DNA of 64,000 nt from Liolophura sinensis (lineage: Eukaryota > Mollusca > Polyplacophora > Chitonida > Chitonidae), in contig NC_088299.1 in NCBI RefSeq assembly GCF_032854445.1, positions 411,001-475,000 of the forward strand, given 5' to 3'. A program made the position numbers and the translations under genes. The notes below the pieces were generated by a model, which was given only the letters and a program-made list of their open reading frames with translations, was not told the DNA's origin and made no database searches. This document shows, one piece after another, positions 1 to 10,322 of the stretch. Every line of letters begins with the position of its first letter. The first letter of the stretch is position 1.

Positions 1-518
1 ACAGAATATTTCAGATAGTTGGATTCGCAATGAACTTAATGGTAAATACATCGTAGTCTTATACAATTTCACTTAAGTTCAGCTTTTCTCAAGTGACACA
101 TTTTGCATGATGCTGAATTACTCATCAACATTTTGGGGCCACTTAAGATTTTTTGTTTGTCACAATTACTTGAGTTGGCATCAAAAGTATCATTTTAAAG
201 ACAAACACTATGTGATACATGCATTTTCTTGTATGTCAATAGACTCTGTGCACATGTCAATATTAACCTTGAGTTGCACAAATGCCTTTTATTGTTAAAT
301 ACTGCTTAGCTATCCGAAATTTAAATCTTTGTCCTGCGAAGATACAGTCTTCCATGTTGTCATACAACTCTGACTTTTCTGCTTCCTAAGCATACCACTT
401 TTGAGTTTACAAGCGTAAGGAAATTAAATGATGCGGTTCATTGATACCTTCTGCATGTATATGTCAGAAAAGTGAAACAAATTGTAACATTATGTGACTT
501 GTGTCTTTTTGGTGACAG
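1..518 (+). other. intronic sequence of DERL1
   Basis: No coding exon was found before the acceptor at 511-518. The sequence is AT-rich with no long open frame that resembles Derlin, and is presumed to be the intron 5' of the first visible exon. Confidence 0.6.
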
Positions 519-614
519 TTATTGATGGATCCTATGATACTGAGTGTATTATATGTGTGGTGTCAACTCAACAGAGATGAAATCGTGTCATTCTGGTTTG
601 GTACAAGGTTTAAG
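519..614 (+). CDS. DERL1: DERL1 exon a (first exon in window)
   Basis: This 96-nt exon keeps phase 0 at both ends and follows the acceptor ggtgacag. The donor is AAG|gtgagc. It encodes 32 residues starting LLMDPMILSVLYVW, a membrane helix, and ends in SFWFGTRFK, a block that is nearly invariant in Derlin-1. Confidence 0.93.
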
Positions 615-3600
615 GTGAGCTTCTTTCATGTATCTTATCTTAATGCAAGTACTAGCATACATCAAAGATAAAAAGTTTTCTGGATTTGTGCGGAATTCAA
701 GATTTTTTTAACGGAATGAAAGTTCTTTTTCCTGGGAAAAGAATCCATTTTTCCAGAGTCTTAAGAGTTCTCCTCGTTCATCTCTAATACTTTAAACTTT
801 AAATGTATGGCTATACTGTACCTTCTCAGTACTTACACACATTTCAGAAACTGTATACCATTATGCCTTGGGATGGCTATTGTCTTTAGAAGCAAACTCT
901 CTGTGGGCAGTAGGGGATTATCGGTAGTCGATCAGTGACAGTAGTCCACACCTTCATCTTACCTCAGTGAGCCTCACCTGCTTGGTAAGGCAGGATAGAG
1001 ACACACTGCTGGGTTTTTAAAGATTCACTTTTTGTGCCATTGAATGATTGTATTCGGCAGAGATGGACTGAATGGCAACATGTAAAAAAGAAGAAAAAGC
1101 ACACCGAGAGAGAGAATATATCCATGTAGAGAGAGAATAAAAGAAACAAATGCGTCTTCTCAACTTTCTACTAAATTGCGAATGCCTTGTTCTTCTCAAG
1201 GAATGAAGTATAACAGTTTGTCAGTTTAGGGTCTGGCCACTAACTTAAGGGAGGAATTCACAAACTTTTCATTTCATGCAGCTGTGTTTACCCTACTTTG
1301 ACATTTAGCCAGGGGTACATGTTATTACACACAGTAGTGTCCCTGACAACAGAAACAAAGACTTCATATAGTACCGTAGACTTGCAGTCCTGTCGTTATT
1401 TCATTATCATTGGCTATATAACAAGCACACAAATGCTCCATTAAACTACAACAGAACTAGTGCCACATAATAGTTGGATAATTTTTAGTTCCATGTACAT
1501 GCTACATGTATGTCCTATCTAAGTGGTTAAAGAGCGTGGTTTACCAGCTGATAACTTCAGCAAGTTATAACACACTTAAGTGGGTGAAACTACATGTAAC
1601 CACATAAAACATTGCTGTATGTAATAACAGCGAGTTATAACACACTTAAGTGGGTGAAACTACATGTAACCACATAAAACATTGCTGTATGTAATAACAG
1701 CGAGTTATAACACACTTAAGTGGGTGAAACTACATGTAACCACATAAAACATTGCTGTATGTAATAACAGCGAGTTATAACACATTTAAGTGGGTGAAAC
1801 TACATGTAACCACATAAAACATTGTTGTATGTTATAACAGCAAGTTATAACACACTTAAGTGGGTGAAACTACATGTAACCACATAAAACATTGCTGTAT
1901 GTAATAACAGCGAGTTATAACACACTTAAGTGGGTGAAACTACATGTAACCACATGAAACATTGCTGTATGTAATGCTCGAGACATTAAATGAGTACAAT
2001 TAGTAGCATCAAACCCGTAACTCAATAAGGCTCATCGTCAAGCTAACAACTCAGTTGGATATTAACAATGCTAACTGGTATGGGGATTAAAACAGTTTAC
2101 CCCTTACTGCTAATAATACTAACTACTGGTTCATATTACACAAAGTAATACATTTAACAGTACAAAGAAACGCATGAACAGTGATTACTGCATGATACTT
2201 GGGGTAACATAAACACATATACTCTTTCAGTTGTTACTACATACTAACAAAGCCATCCTGACTATCGACAAAAGGCTTGTAGGTTGGCTAACATGTATTA
2301 TAGATTGGCATTACACCGAGTCTCTGTTACTGACAATAACCTAATTCAAGTTACAGAATAAAGCCCTTACAGGCCAAGGCTTCTCATGCCATCTGACACC
2401 ATTCATTGTAAATAGTGTACTCCTCCTATATCATGGCAATAATCAACGTCATTTTCAGTACAAGATGTATTTATTTATTTAGTGTTTTACGCCATACTCA
2501 AGAATATTTCACATACATGACGACGGCCAACATTATGGTGGGAGGAAACCGGAGAGAGCTTGGAACCCCACAACCATAGGCAGGTTCACGAGGGCCACCT
2601 TCAGTACAAGAAGTATTGACATAGTATGGTGTTACAGTGGTGTCACCACCAAAACAATTATTTTTGGCTGTTATTTTTTATCATTGCTTGTTGTATTTTA
2701 TTCCTCAGGCCATGTATCTGCCCTGGGTTTTGCTGGCATTCAATATGATCATTGGACAAGGGTAAGTCCCAATCACAAAATACGAACGCTTTGTGGAGAC
2801 AAAATGCAGGTCCAACATATTCTATAAGGCAATTTATAGATCACTGGACATTTTACTTTCTCCTAGTTAGACAATTTTCTTATTTTCTGGAAATTCCTGA
2901 AAGAGAAGTGTTCCAAAGAACCAAAAAAACAAACATCACCTGACTTGTTCGGATTTTTGTAAAAGTAATATCCTCTATGACATGTGTGACTTCCTATGGA
3001 TGTATCTCGGGATCGGTTATCCTTGTAAACCCTTGGCCATTCTTGGCCTTGGATCTTTTCCACACAATATCAAATCAAACTCCTGTGCATTCATTCAAGA
3101 CCACTTATCTTCCACCAATATGGTTTGCAAGTCCGTTTATCACATGTGGAAAAGTTTGACATAACCTTGCCAAAGATTGTTTGTTTGTCTCAGTTACTTC
3201 GCATTCCTCCAGCCATAAAACTGACTGCCATTCAGGGTTCACATCCTACCCCCATCGAAAAGTTGGAAAAGCCTTGAAAACAAATGAAAAAAATCAAGGC
3301 CTTGGTTAGCCTTGAAAACACAAATACTACCTTGAAAGGGTCTTGATCATTAACTTTTGTGTTGTTTTCATTTGTTTTGTTTTTTTTCAATTCTGTATTT
3401 GAGAAAACAGGAATATGTTTTTTGTTGAAATACATGTTATTATAAAAATAAAACATAATGACATAAGACCGCAAAAGTTGTATGCTGCTGTGTCCGGTAC
3501 AGCTTATAAGTGTCTTGCAAAGTGTCTGGTGTCTTACAAAGTGTCTGGTACATACATGTATGTATCGAGAATTAAAAGATGGTCATGGAGAATTACTGAA

Positions 3601-4949
3601 AAGTGTATCCACGTCTTTTGAGCGACGATCTGAAGTATAAGCCGACTAACTACTGATGCATCAGATTGGTCACATTGTATGCGTTTGCCTGTGAAAGTCT
3701 CAGAAGATGTTCTGATCATACTTTTTTGGTGGTTGTTGAAGTCATGTGTTGTCTGTATAGGCGAACTGGACTACGCCTGGCCTGCTTTGACATAGAGTTG
3801 AATAATGATGTGTTTCGTCAATGACAACTGGCTCAAACATCCAAAGTGTAAAGACTGACTGTGCAAACTTGTTGAAAAAAGTAAAGCAACGTGCAGTGAG
3901 TGTAAAAAAGATTTTTGATATCGCCAAGATGGGTGAGGCAGTACTGTGATCCCATCTTCAGGGTAAAAAACAAACCGAGTCTCAAGTGTTAAAGTGGAAT
4001 CAGTCTGATACATAGGTCTTGAAAAATGTCAAACTAACCTTGAAAAAGGTCTTGAAAAAATTCTGTCCTGGGAGTATGAATCCTGGCCATTGTATAAGTG
4101 CAAAAAATCTACAGCAGTAAACAATTGTCAATCGATCACTCAGAGTAATAGTTATGTATGAAATGTGTTTTACAGTGGGCTGTTTGAGCTGATCGGAATT
4201 CTGGTGGGCCACTTGTACTTCTTCCTCATGTTCAAGTATCCACAAGACTTTGGGGGAACCAGGTTGCTTCATACACCATCATTTCTGTAAGTTTATATTG
4301 TTCATTCACCAACGGGCAGATTATACTGACCACTGATAGTAGGCCACATCTACAAGATAAATTTTGTTAGTCTTGTCTCAGGGTTATAATTTCAACACCA
4401 GTTTTCACCATGCTCTCATGCACAAGAACGGGTAGGCTACAGCGACACAACTGACTGACAGGAGTTTAGTTTTCTGTTCATATTGTAATTTGACATCCAC
4501 AATTGCTTCTTTACGTACGTGTACATACTTGGTCAAAAAGAAACCAGTAGTTTTATTAGCAGCTTCATCTTCATTAAATCCTCCACTTTCAACGGCTGTG
4601 TTAGAGAATGTTTGTCAGACCTCAGGGTAGGCATAATATTTGGCCTAAAATTCATGACAGATTTACGCATTTTGAAATCGCCTCTGATAATGCACTACTT
4701 TGGGCAAAACTTTGGTAAAATACAATACAAACTGAATTCACCATTTTGTAGCTGATGCAATTTGCTGGGCCTTGCATTGGATCCACGTTACACCCTGTCT
4801 TTGTCTCTTGTCGCAGATACAATTGGTTACCGAATCGCCAGGGAGGTGTGTCTGGGTTTGGAATGGCACCATCAAACAGGATGAGACGGGACAATGATGG
4901 TGGGGCGCGTCACCGCTGGGGGCAAGGCAATCAGCTGGGCGGTAACTGA
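519..4949 (+). CDS. DERL1: Derlin-1, C-terminal half (partial, 4 exons; 5' part outside window)
   Basis: Derlin-1 is a multi-pass rhomboid-like pseudoprotease of the ER membrane that moves misfolded proteins to the cytosol for ERAD with p97/VCP. Joining 519-614, 2709-2761, 4176-4286 and 4817-4949 gives one open frame of 130 residues in which all phases agree. It aligns without gaps that I can see to about residue 120 onward of human DERL1 (251 residues). Visible landmarks are LYVWCQLNRDEIVSFWFGTRFK, split here as LYVWCQLNRD and EIVSFWFGTRFK, then YLPWVLLAFNMIIGQ, the GxxxG helix motif in GILVGHLYFFLMFKYP, the conserved GGVSGFG loop, and the tail RWGQGNQLGG. That tail matches the SHP box that binds p97. 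The N-terminal helices are not in the window. It is the only gene here on the DERL1 side, and its 3' end faces that of CHTF8. DERL2 or DERL3 is unlikely because of the GVSGFG/SHP tail. Confidence 0.95.
1561..1976. repeat. 70-bp tandem repeat, 6 copies (DERL1 intron)
   Basis: Unit starts recur at 1561, 1631, 1701, 1771, 1841 and 1911. Each unit carries cacttaagtgggtgaaac and acatgtaaccacat. Copies differ by only a few substitutions, and one copy has gttataacag in place of gtaataacag. Confidence 0.95.
2469..2605 (-). mobile_element. SINE-A, truncated copy
   Basis: On + the order is tail first (tttatttatttagtg), then gtgttttacgcc, aagaatatttcac, attatggtggg and aaaccgg, so the element is on -. 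The tRNA-like head is missing. It lies inside the DERL1 intron 615-2708. Confidence 0.85.
2709..2761 (+). CDS. DERL1: DERL1 exon b
   Basis: This 53-nt exon lies between ttcctcag and gtaagt. It reads AMYLPWVLLAFNMIIGQ plus two bases of a glycine codon that is completed by the next exon. The human counterpart reads CYLPWVILGFNYIIGG. Confidence 0.92.
4176..4286 (+). CDS. DERL1: DERL1 exon c
   Basis: This 111-nt exon follows ttttacag and ends before gtaagt. It encodes the last membrane helix, with LFELIGILVGHLYFF followed by LMFKYPQDFGG. The GxxxG pair in GILVG is the rhomboid-fold helix-packing motif. The exon ends two bases into a Leu codon. Confidence 0.94.
4817..4949 (+). CDS. DERL1: DERL1 terminal coding exon
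   Basis: This exon follows cttgtcgcag and ends with TGA at 4947-4949. It encodes the cytosolic tail of 43 residues: YNWLPNRQGGVSGFG, an Arg/Asn/Gly-rich linker, and the SHP-type p97-binding box HRWGQGNQLGG. Confidence 0.95.
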
Positions 4950-6393
4950 CATGGTTACATATCGAGTAGGAGTGATGGAAGGAAGGAATGATGTTCAATG
5001 ACATACACACAGCCAGCTGCAGTACTCCATCAGCGTTAGAGTGTTGGAGGCATCTTGTCATGCAGTTCTTGTGCGATATAAAGATCATTGTCAATAAGTG
5101 TTTTAATGACTGAATTAATGGCTTAATAAGAAGCATAATCTCTAAAACAGTTTTGAACAACTGGCTTAAGTATGGTGTTACAGCTGTAAGACAGAGCATG
5201 TATTGAAAGACAAATGCTTAAAAATATGTTTCTTGTGCATGAACTGCCCCTTCAAAGAAGGGCCCTACAGTAAACATTTTATTGAACTTTGATGGAATTT
5301 CATGTTTCTTATTTTTCTCTCTATGTTATTTTCTATGAAATCCCTACATGTATCTTAGCTGGCATAAAGAAGAGAAAAACACACCCCATCAGACATCATA
5401 TAACCCTATAATATGTACATGTTATAGCAGGATTATCTGTAGTCTATGAACTGTAATACAGCTACAGCAAAAATTTGCAGCAGCCATTTTCATAACACCA
5501 ATATATGCAACCAGTGAAGAATTTGTGCCCAATATAATCATTATTGTACATGTGCATGTGATACTGTCACGGTCTTTGATTTTAGGAATTTAATTCCTTG
5601 TTTATAGCAGTTCACAAAATTAACAAATCATTAATTTCAGGGTGAGTGTACTGTGATTGAATTATATTTGTAAGTAAATTTCACATATGCATGTTCCATC
5701 ACGTGCATTCAATTTATTTTTGAAACTTCGGGGGCAACAGTTGTATATGGGTTTTTAGCTCGAATTGAAATATACTGTGCAGTACATTATCATCACTCAT
5801 TGCAGGTCTCTGAAAATGAAGAATAATCGAAAGGGTTTTCTGTTCATTTTAGTGTCATTCATTAATTGGGATTGTAATATATTTATTTTGATTAGCTGGA
5901 AGATTTGGAAGATTGTCTCTTATCGGTTCGTGTAACATAAAGATTGTCCTATTTTGTTTGTTACAACGTTTTTCAGTGTATGATATGGTGTATTTATGTA
6001 ACTACATAATTGCCATATATGTTATATCTATATCATTTGTGTTTGCTGCACAGTGTAAATTTCTGTGACCTTACATTATAATACATCATTCTAATACAAA
6101 GTAACAAAATTAAGTGGTTGAGACAGAAGTTTTTGCTGTTGTTGAACTTTAAAATACATGCAGTTTCAAGTATCTTAAGAACCAGTTATATTAGAATGTT
6201 GATTGGTACATGTACTTTCTTTAGTTTAGTAGAAAGGTATGTACCTGTAATTAACAGACAGTGCTGGAGTCTGAGGTTTTGAACAGTTTCATTTTTAGAG
6301 AATAATCAAGATGCAGTGACATAGACTTAAGTTGTTTTGCAGGCTTGCTTATTTGTGATTTTCGAGCCAGAGAATCAGTCTGACAGGTTTAAG
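4950..6393 (+). other. DERL1 3' UTR / intergenic, nothing else recognised
   Basis: The sequence after the DERL1 stop is AT-rich and has no recognisable exon. I see no AATAAA close to the stop. The first one I noticed downstream is at 6976-6981, beyond a SINE. The true cleavage site is therefore unknown. Confidence 0.4.
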
Positions 6394-6394
6394 A

Positions 6395-6656
6395 TTAATT
6401 TATTTATTTGATTGGTGTTTTACGCAGTACTTAAGAATATTTCACTTATATGATGGCGACCAGCATTATGGTGGGTGGAAACCGGGCAGAGCCCAGGAGA
6501 AACCCACGACCATCCACAGGTTGCTGGCAGACCTTCCCACTTACAGGAGGAGAGGAAGCCAGCATGAGCTGGACTTCAACTCACAGTGTCCGCATTGGTG
6601 AGAGACTCGTGGGTCATTACGGTTAGCGCGCTAACCAACTGAGCCATGGAGGCCCC
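6395..6656 (-). mobile_element. SINE-A, full-length copy
   Basis: On - it runs from a tRNA-like head (ggcctccatggctcagttgg, then ttagcgcgct, with Pol III box A character), through ctctcaccaatgcgg and the body (gggcagagccc, accataatgctgg, aagtgaaata), to a (aaat)n tail. This is one of the complete members of the family in this window. Confidence 0.92.
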
Positions 6657-6842
6657 AGGTTTAAGATTCAGGTGCAATCTTGATTCTGGTTATGCTTAAA
6701 CTTGGCAATATTATACTTTCTCACCAGGCTTGATCTAGTCCAGGTCCTGGGGCTGCTTGCACAAAGTGATCGTACCTACAGTGGTGACACTTGTTAAAAG
6801 CATATGTTGTCATGATAGTCATAGTCAACTTGGGCTACAATT

Positions 6843-6945
6843 GATTTGTGCAAAAGGCCCCTGGTAGGGTATAGCGATGGTATACTGTACCTGGATGGGA
6901 TGTCATGTCTGGTGTCTTCAGCATGGTATTTTTACTGATCCAGTG
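6843..6945 (+). mobile_element. SINE-C-like fragment
   Basis: The segment with gtcatgtctggtgtcttcag resembles the internal part of the tRNA-derived element at 37176-37496. It is short and degenerate. Confidence 0.4.
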
Positions 6946-7054
6946 CTATAAATAGATTTCCATTGGAAATTTCCAAATAAACATTGCAAGGAGACACCCT
7001 TGTTATGTGATCAACTTAAACATAAACACCTGTGGTATATTTGATGTTAGTACA

Positions 7055-7112
7055 GTGAGTGAGTGAGTGAGGGTTTGGGGTTTAACGTCGTACTCAACAA
7101 CTATGCTAGGCA
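7055..7112 (-). mobile_element. SINE-B 3' tail fragment
   Basis: The run gtgagtgagtgagtgagggt followed by ttggggtttaacgtcgtact is the reverse complement of the 3' end of the SINE at 29511-29875 (cgacgttaaaccccaagcac then cactcactcactc). Confidence 0.75.
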
Positions 7113-7255
7113 TATCCATGCTTTTATCAGAAAATTCCCAAGTAGAAGGCTACCAACACTGGTGTTATAGGCTTGATTTAGACATGGAGCAGGACAAAAT
7201 TTTTCAATTCATGGAGACATGTGTAACAAACATTATATGAACACTGGCAAATTTT

Positions 7256-8534
7256 TGATCAGGAGGACAGTCTGATACATCCATGCTGGGCCTACCATGG
7301 GTGTGCGATCAAGTCAGGATGGCAGTATGATACACCCATGCTGGGCCTACCATGGGTGTGCGATCAAGTCAGGATGGCAGTATAATACACCAATGCTGGG
7401 CCTACCATGGGTGTGCGATCAAGTCAGGATGGCAGTATAATACACTCATGCTGGGCCTACCATGGGTGTGCGATCAAGTCAGGATGGCAGTATAATACAC
7501 TCATGCTGGGCCTACCATGGGTGTGCGATCAAGTCAGGATGGCAGTATAATACACTCATGCTGGGCCTACCATGGGTGTGCGATCAAGTCAGGATGGCAG
7601 TATAATACACCAATGCTGGGCCTACCATGGGCACGCAATCAAGTCAGGATGGCAGTATAATACACCCATGCTGGGCTTACCATGGGCGTGCGATCAAGTC
7701 AGGATGGCAGTATAATACACCAATGCTGGGCCTACCATGGGCGTGCGATCAAGTCAGGATGGCAGTATAATACACCAATGCTGGGCCTACCATGGGCGTG
7801 CGATCAAGTCAGGATGGCAGTATAATACACCAATGCTGGGCCTACCATGGGCACGCAATCAAGTCAGGATGGCAGTATAATACACCAATGCTGGGCCTAC
7901 CATGGGCGTGCGATCAAGTCAGGATGGCAGTATAATACACCAATGCTGGGCCTACCATGGGCGTGCGATCAAGTCAGGATGGCAGTATAATACACCAATG
8001 CTGGGCCTACCATGGGCACGCAATCAAGTCAGGATGGCAGTATGATACACCAATGCTGGGCCTACCATGGGCGTGCGATCAAGTCAGGATGGCAGTATAA
8101 TACACCAATGCTGGGCCTACCATGGGCGTGCGATCAAGTCAGGATGGTAGTATAATACACCCATGCTGGGCCTACCATGGGCGTGCGATCAAGCCAGGAT
8201 GGCAGTATGATGCACCAATGCTGGGCCTACCATGGGCATGCAATCAAGTCAGGATGGCAGTATGATACACCAATGCTGGGCCTACCATGGGCATGCAATC
8301 AAGTCAGGATGGCAGTATGATACACCAATGCTGGGCCTACCATGGGCGTGCGATCAAGTCAGGGTAGCAGCATGATACACCAATGCTGGGCCTACCATGG
8401 GCACGCAATCAAGTCAGGATGGCAGTATGATACACCAATGGGCACCATGGGCACGCAATCAAGTCAGAATGGCAGTATAATACACCCATGCTGGACCTGT
8501 TACGGGCATGCGATCAAGTCAGGATGGCAGGAGG
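7256..8534. repeat. 55-bp minisatellite, about 23 copies
   Basis: The unit contains atgctgggcctaccatggg, a variable tgtgcgatc/cacgcaatc block, and aagtcaggatggcagtata. The period is 55 (for example 7501 and 7556). One unit near 8440 has an internal deletion. It lies between the DERL1 and CHTF8 3' ends. Short open frames inside it are repeat-driven and not called. Confidence 0.95.
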
Positions 8535-8768
8535 AAGTGGATTGAGACCTTCCACGTTTGGTCCGGCCATGATGGGCATAAGATCCAGATCTACTGTACT
8601 CTCTGACTGGGTGGAGGTATGGTATCTGCCAAGACAGCACAGTCAATGAATATACTAGTGCTAGAATCATTCGACTTTAATAAAGGATGATTCTGTTGTA
8701 ATGTAACACAACATTGACAATATCAAACTGCAAGATAAAAAAACAAATCACTTCTAATAATAACTAGT

Positions 8769-8847
8769 GTTTCCTCCCCCCATAATTCTGGCCACTGTTG
8801 TATACCGATAAGTAAGGCGTAAAACACCAATCAATTACATAAATAGC
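8769..8847 (+). mobile_element. SINE-A 3' tail, degenerate
   Basis: The sequence has the family's end (tttcctccccccataattct, then ggcgtaaaacaccaatcaat) but no head or body. Confidence 0.65.
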
Positions 8848-8994
8848 AACCACCAGGGGACAAAGTCACCAGGATAACCATTCCTGAGGCATCAACATCA
8901 ATTCGCAAACTGAACTGGGCCGCAGGGGAAGACGACAGCAGTGGCCATACATTTCAATCAAACACTAGTGGCAAATTTGCAAATACTTACTCCA

Positions 8995-9108
8995 GTTGAA
9001 TTAAACGCCGAGGTCTGTTTTCAACAATTACTGATATTTACCTGCAGGTAAATTTTAGAAATTGTTGAAAATAAACCTTAGCGTTTCATTTAATTGAATT
9101 AACAGATA
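8995..9108. mobile_element. small fold-back (MITE-like) element
   Basis: The left arm (gttgaattaaacgccgaggt, then ctgttttcaacaatt) is roughly the reverse complement of the right arm (aattgttgaaaataaacctt, then agcgtttcatttaattgaat). A short centre with the palindrome acctgcaggt separates them. It resembles the ends of the candidate element at 16483-17653. Confidence 0.65.
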
Positions 9109-9377
9109 CTGAACTGGTTTTCCTTGTAGGTCTAGGTCAAGAGCAAACCAACCCACCAACCAACCCCTTCTCCACCAATACACTGGCAGGGCATCATTTT
9201 ATGCCTGTTGCGTTTAGTCATAAAATTTCATTTCACAAGGTATTTCATGTCAGTCATTATAGGTTGTGTGTGATACACCATGCAATCAGTCATGACTATG
9301 GCATCTACTAACACGAACCGCAGTCCACCACGTCATTATGCAATGCTCACCTCCTAACTGCCTGCATCACAAGTACA

Positions 9378-9835
9378 TATCATTATGACCGTGAACCGTA
9401 ATGTTCACTTGTACTGTCCCCAAGGGACCGTGGACTGCAGACCACTACAAGTATGTCATTATGTCTGTGAACCGTAATGTTCCCTTGTACTGTCCCCAAG
9501 GGACCGCAGACCACAAGCACGTCATTATGACCATGAACCGTAATGTTCACTTGTATAGTCCCCAAGGGACCGCAGACCACTACAAGCACGTCATTATGAC
9601 AGTGAACCGTAATGTTCACTTGTACTGTTCCCAAGGAACCGCAGACCACTACAAGCACGTCATTATGACCATGAACTGTATTGTCCCCAAGGGACCGCAG
9701 ACCACTACAAGCACGTCATTATGACAGTGAACCGTAATGTTCACTTGTACTGTTCCCAAGGAACCGCAGACCACTACAAGCACGTCATTATGACCATGAA
9801 CTGTAATGTTCACTTGTACTCTCCTCGGGGAACCA
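9378..9835. repeat. about 69-bp minisatellite, about 7 copies
   Basis: Each unit has cattatgacc, gtgaaccgtaatgttcactt, gtactgtccccaagggacc and gcagaccactacaagcacgt. One copy near 9680 has lost about 12 bp. Both strands are open over part of the array, as expected for a short repeat of near-constant phase. Confidence 0.9.
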
Positions 9836-10052
9836 TGAACTGCAGTCCCCTGCATGTCATACTTACAAGGGGGACTGCTGTCCCAATACTGTACAAGGCC
9901 TGCTTTCTTTGCATACCATTATCAGCCATGTGATTACAATAAAGCCTTACAATATGTCAGTCCCAATTTAGGACCTATTAAGATATAAAATAGTTGGATA
10001 AACTTTAACATAAAATAATCAAGTCTTGTTATTTACTTAAAAGCTTGCTTGA

Positions 10053-10058
10053 TTTATT
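10053..10058 (-). terminator. CHTF8 poly(A) signal AATAAA
   Basis: TTTATT on + gives AATAAA on -, about 50 nt past the CHTF8 stop codon. That is a typical position for a short 3' UTR. Confidence 0.7.
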
Positions 10059-10106
10059 AACAACACATAGTTATATATTTACAATAGTATGAATTTGAAA
10101 AATGTG

Positions 10107-10322
10107 TTACACAGTTTTTGGAACATGAGCAATAATGGGTTTTGGTCGAGTTTTGAATAACAGTCTTTTCTTGATAATGGCTTTAACAATGTAACTTGAT
10201 TCTTTAACCTCTGACTGGTCAAGTGACCTAGGTGTGGATTTAGACAAAACAGCAAAGGGCTTCTCCATGTCCACAACTTTGCCATAGAGAATGTGGTGAC
10301 CAATAATGAGAACTGGAACATT
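10107..10322 (-). CDS. CHTF8: CHTF8 terminal coding exon
   Basis: This 216-nt exon follows actgtttcag and ends in TAA (10109-10107). It encodes residues 50-120 with the GHHILYGK motif that defines the family and the basic tail [15 protein letters not shown]. Confidence 0.96.
   Translation of the reverse strand, partial: NVPVLIIGHHILYGKVVDMEKPFAVLSKSTPRSLDQSEVKESSYIVKAIIKKRLLFKTRPKPIIAHVPKTV

Noticed and set aside
4738-5199. 153-codon minus-strand open frame
   Set aside because: It overlaps the terminal DERL1 exon antisense and shows no family resemblance.
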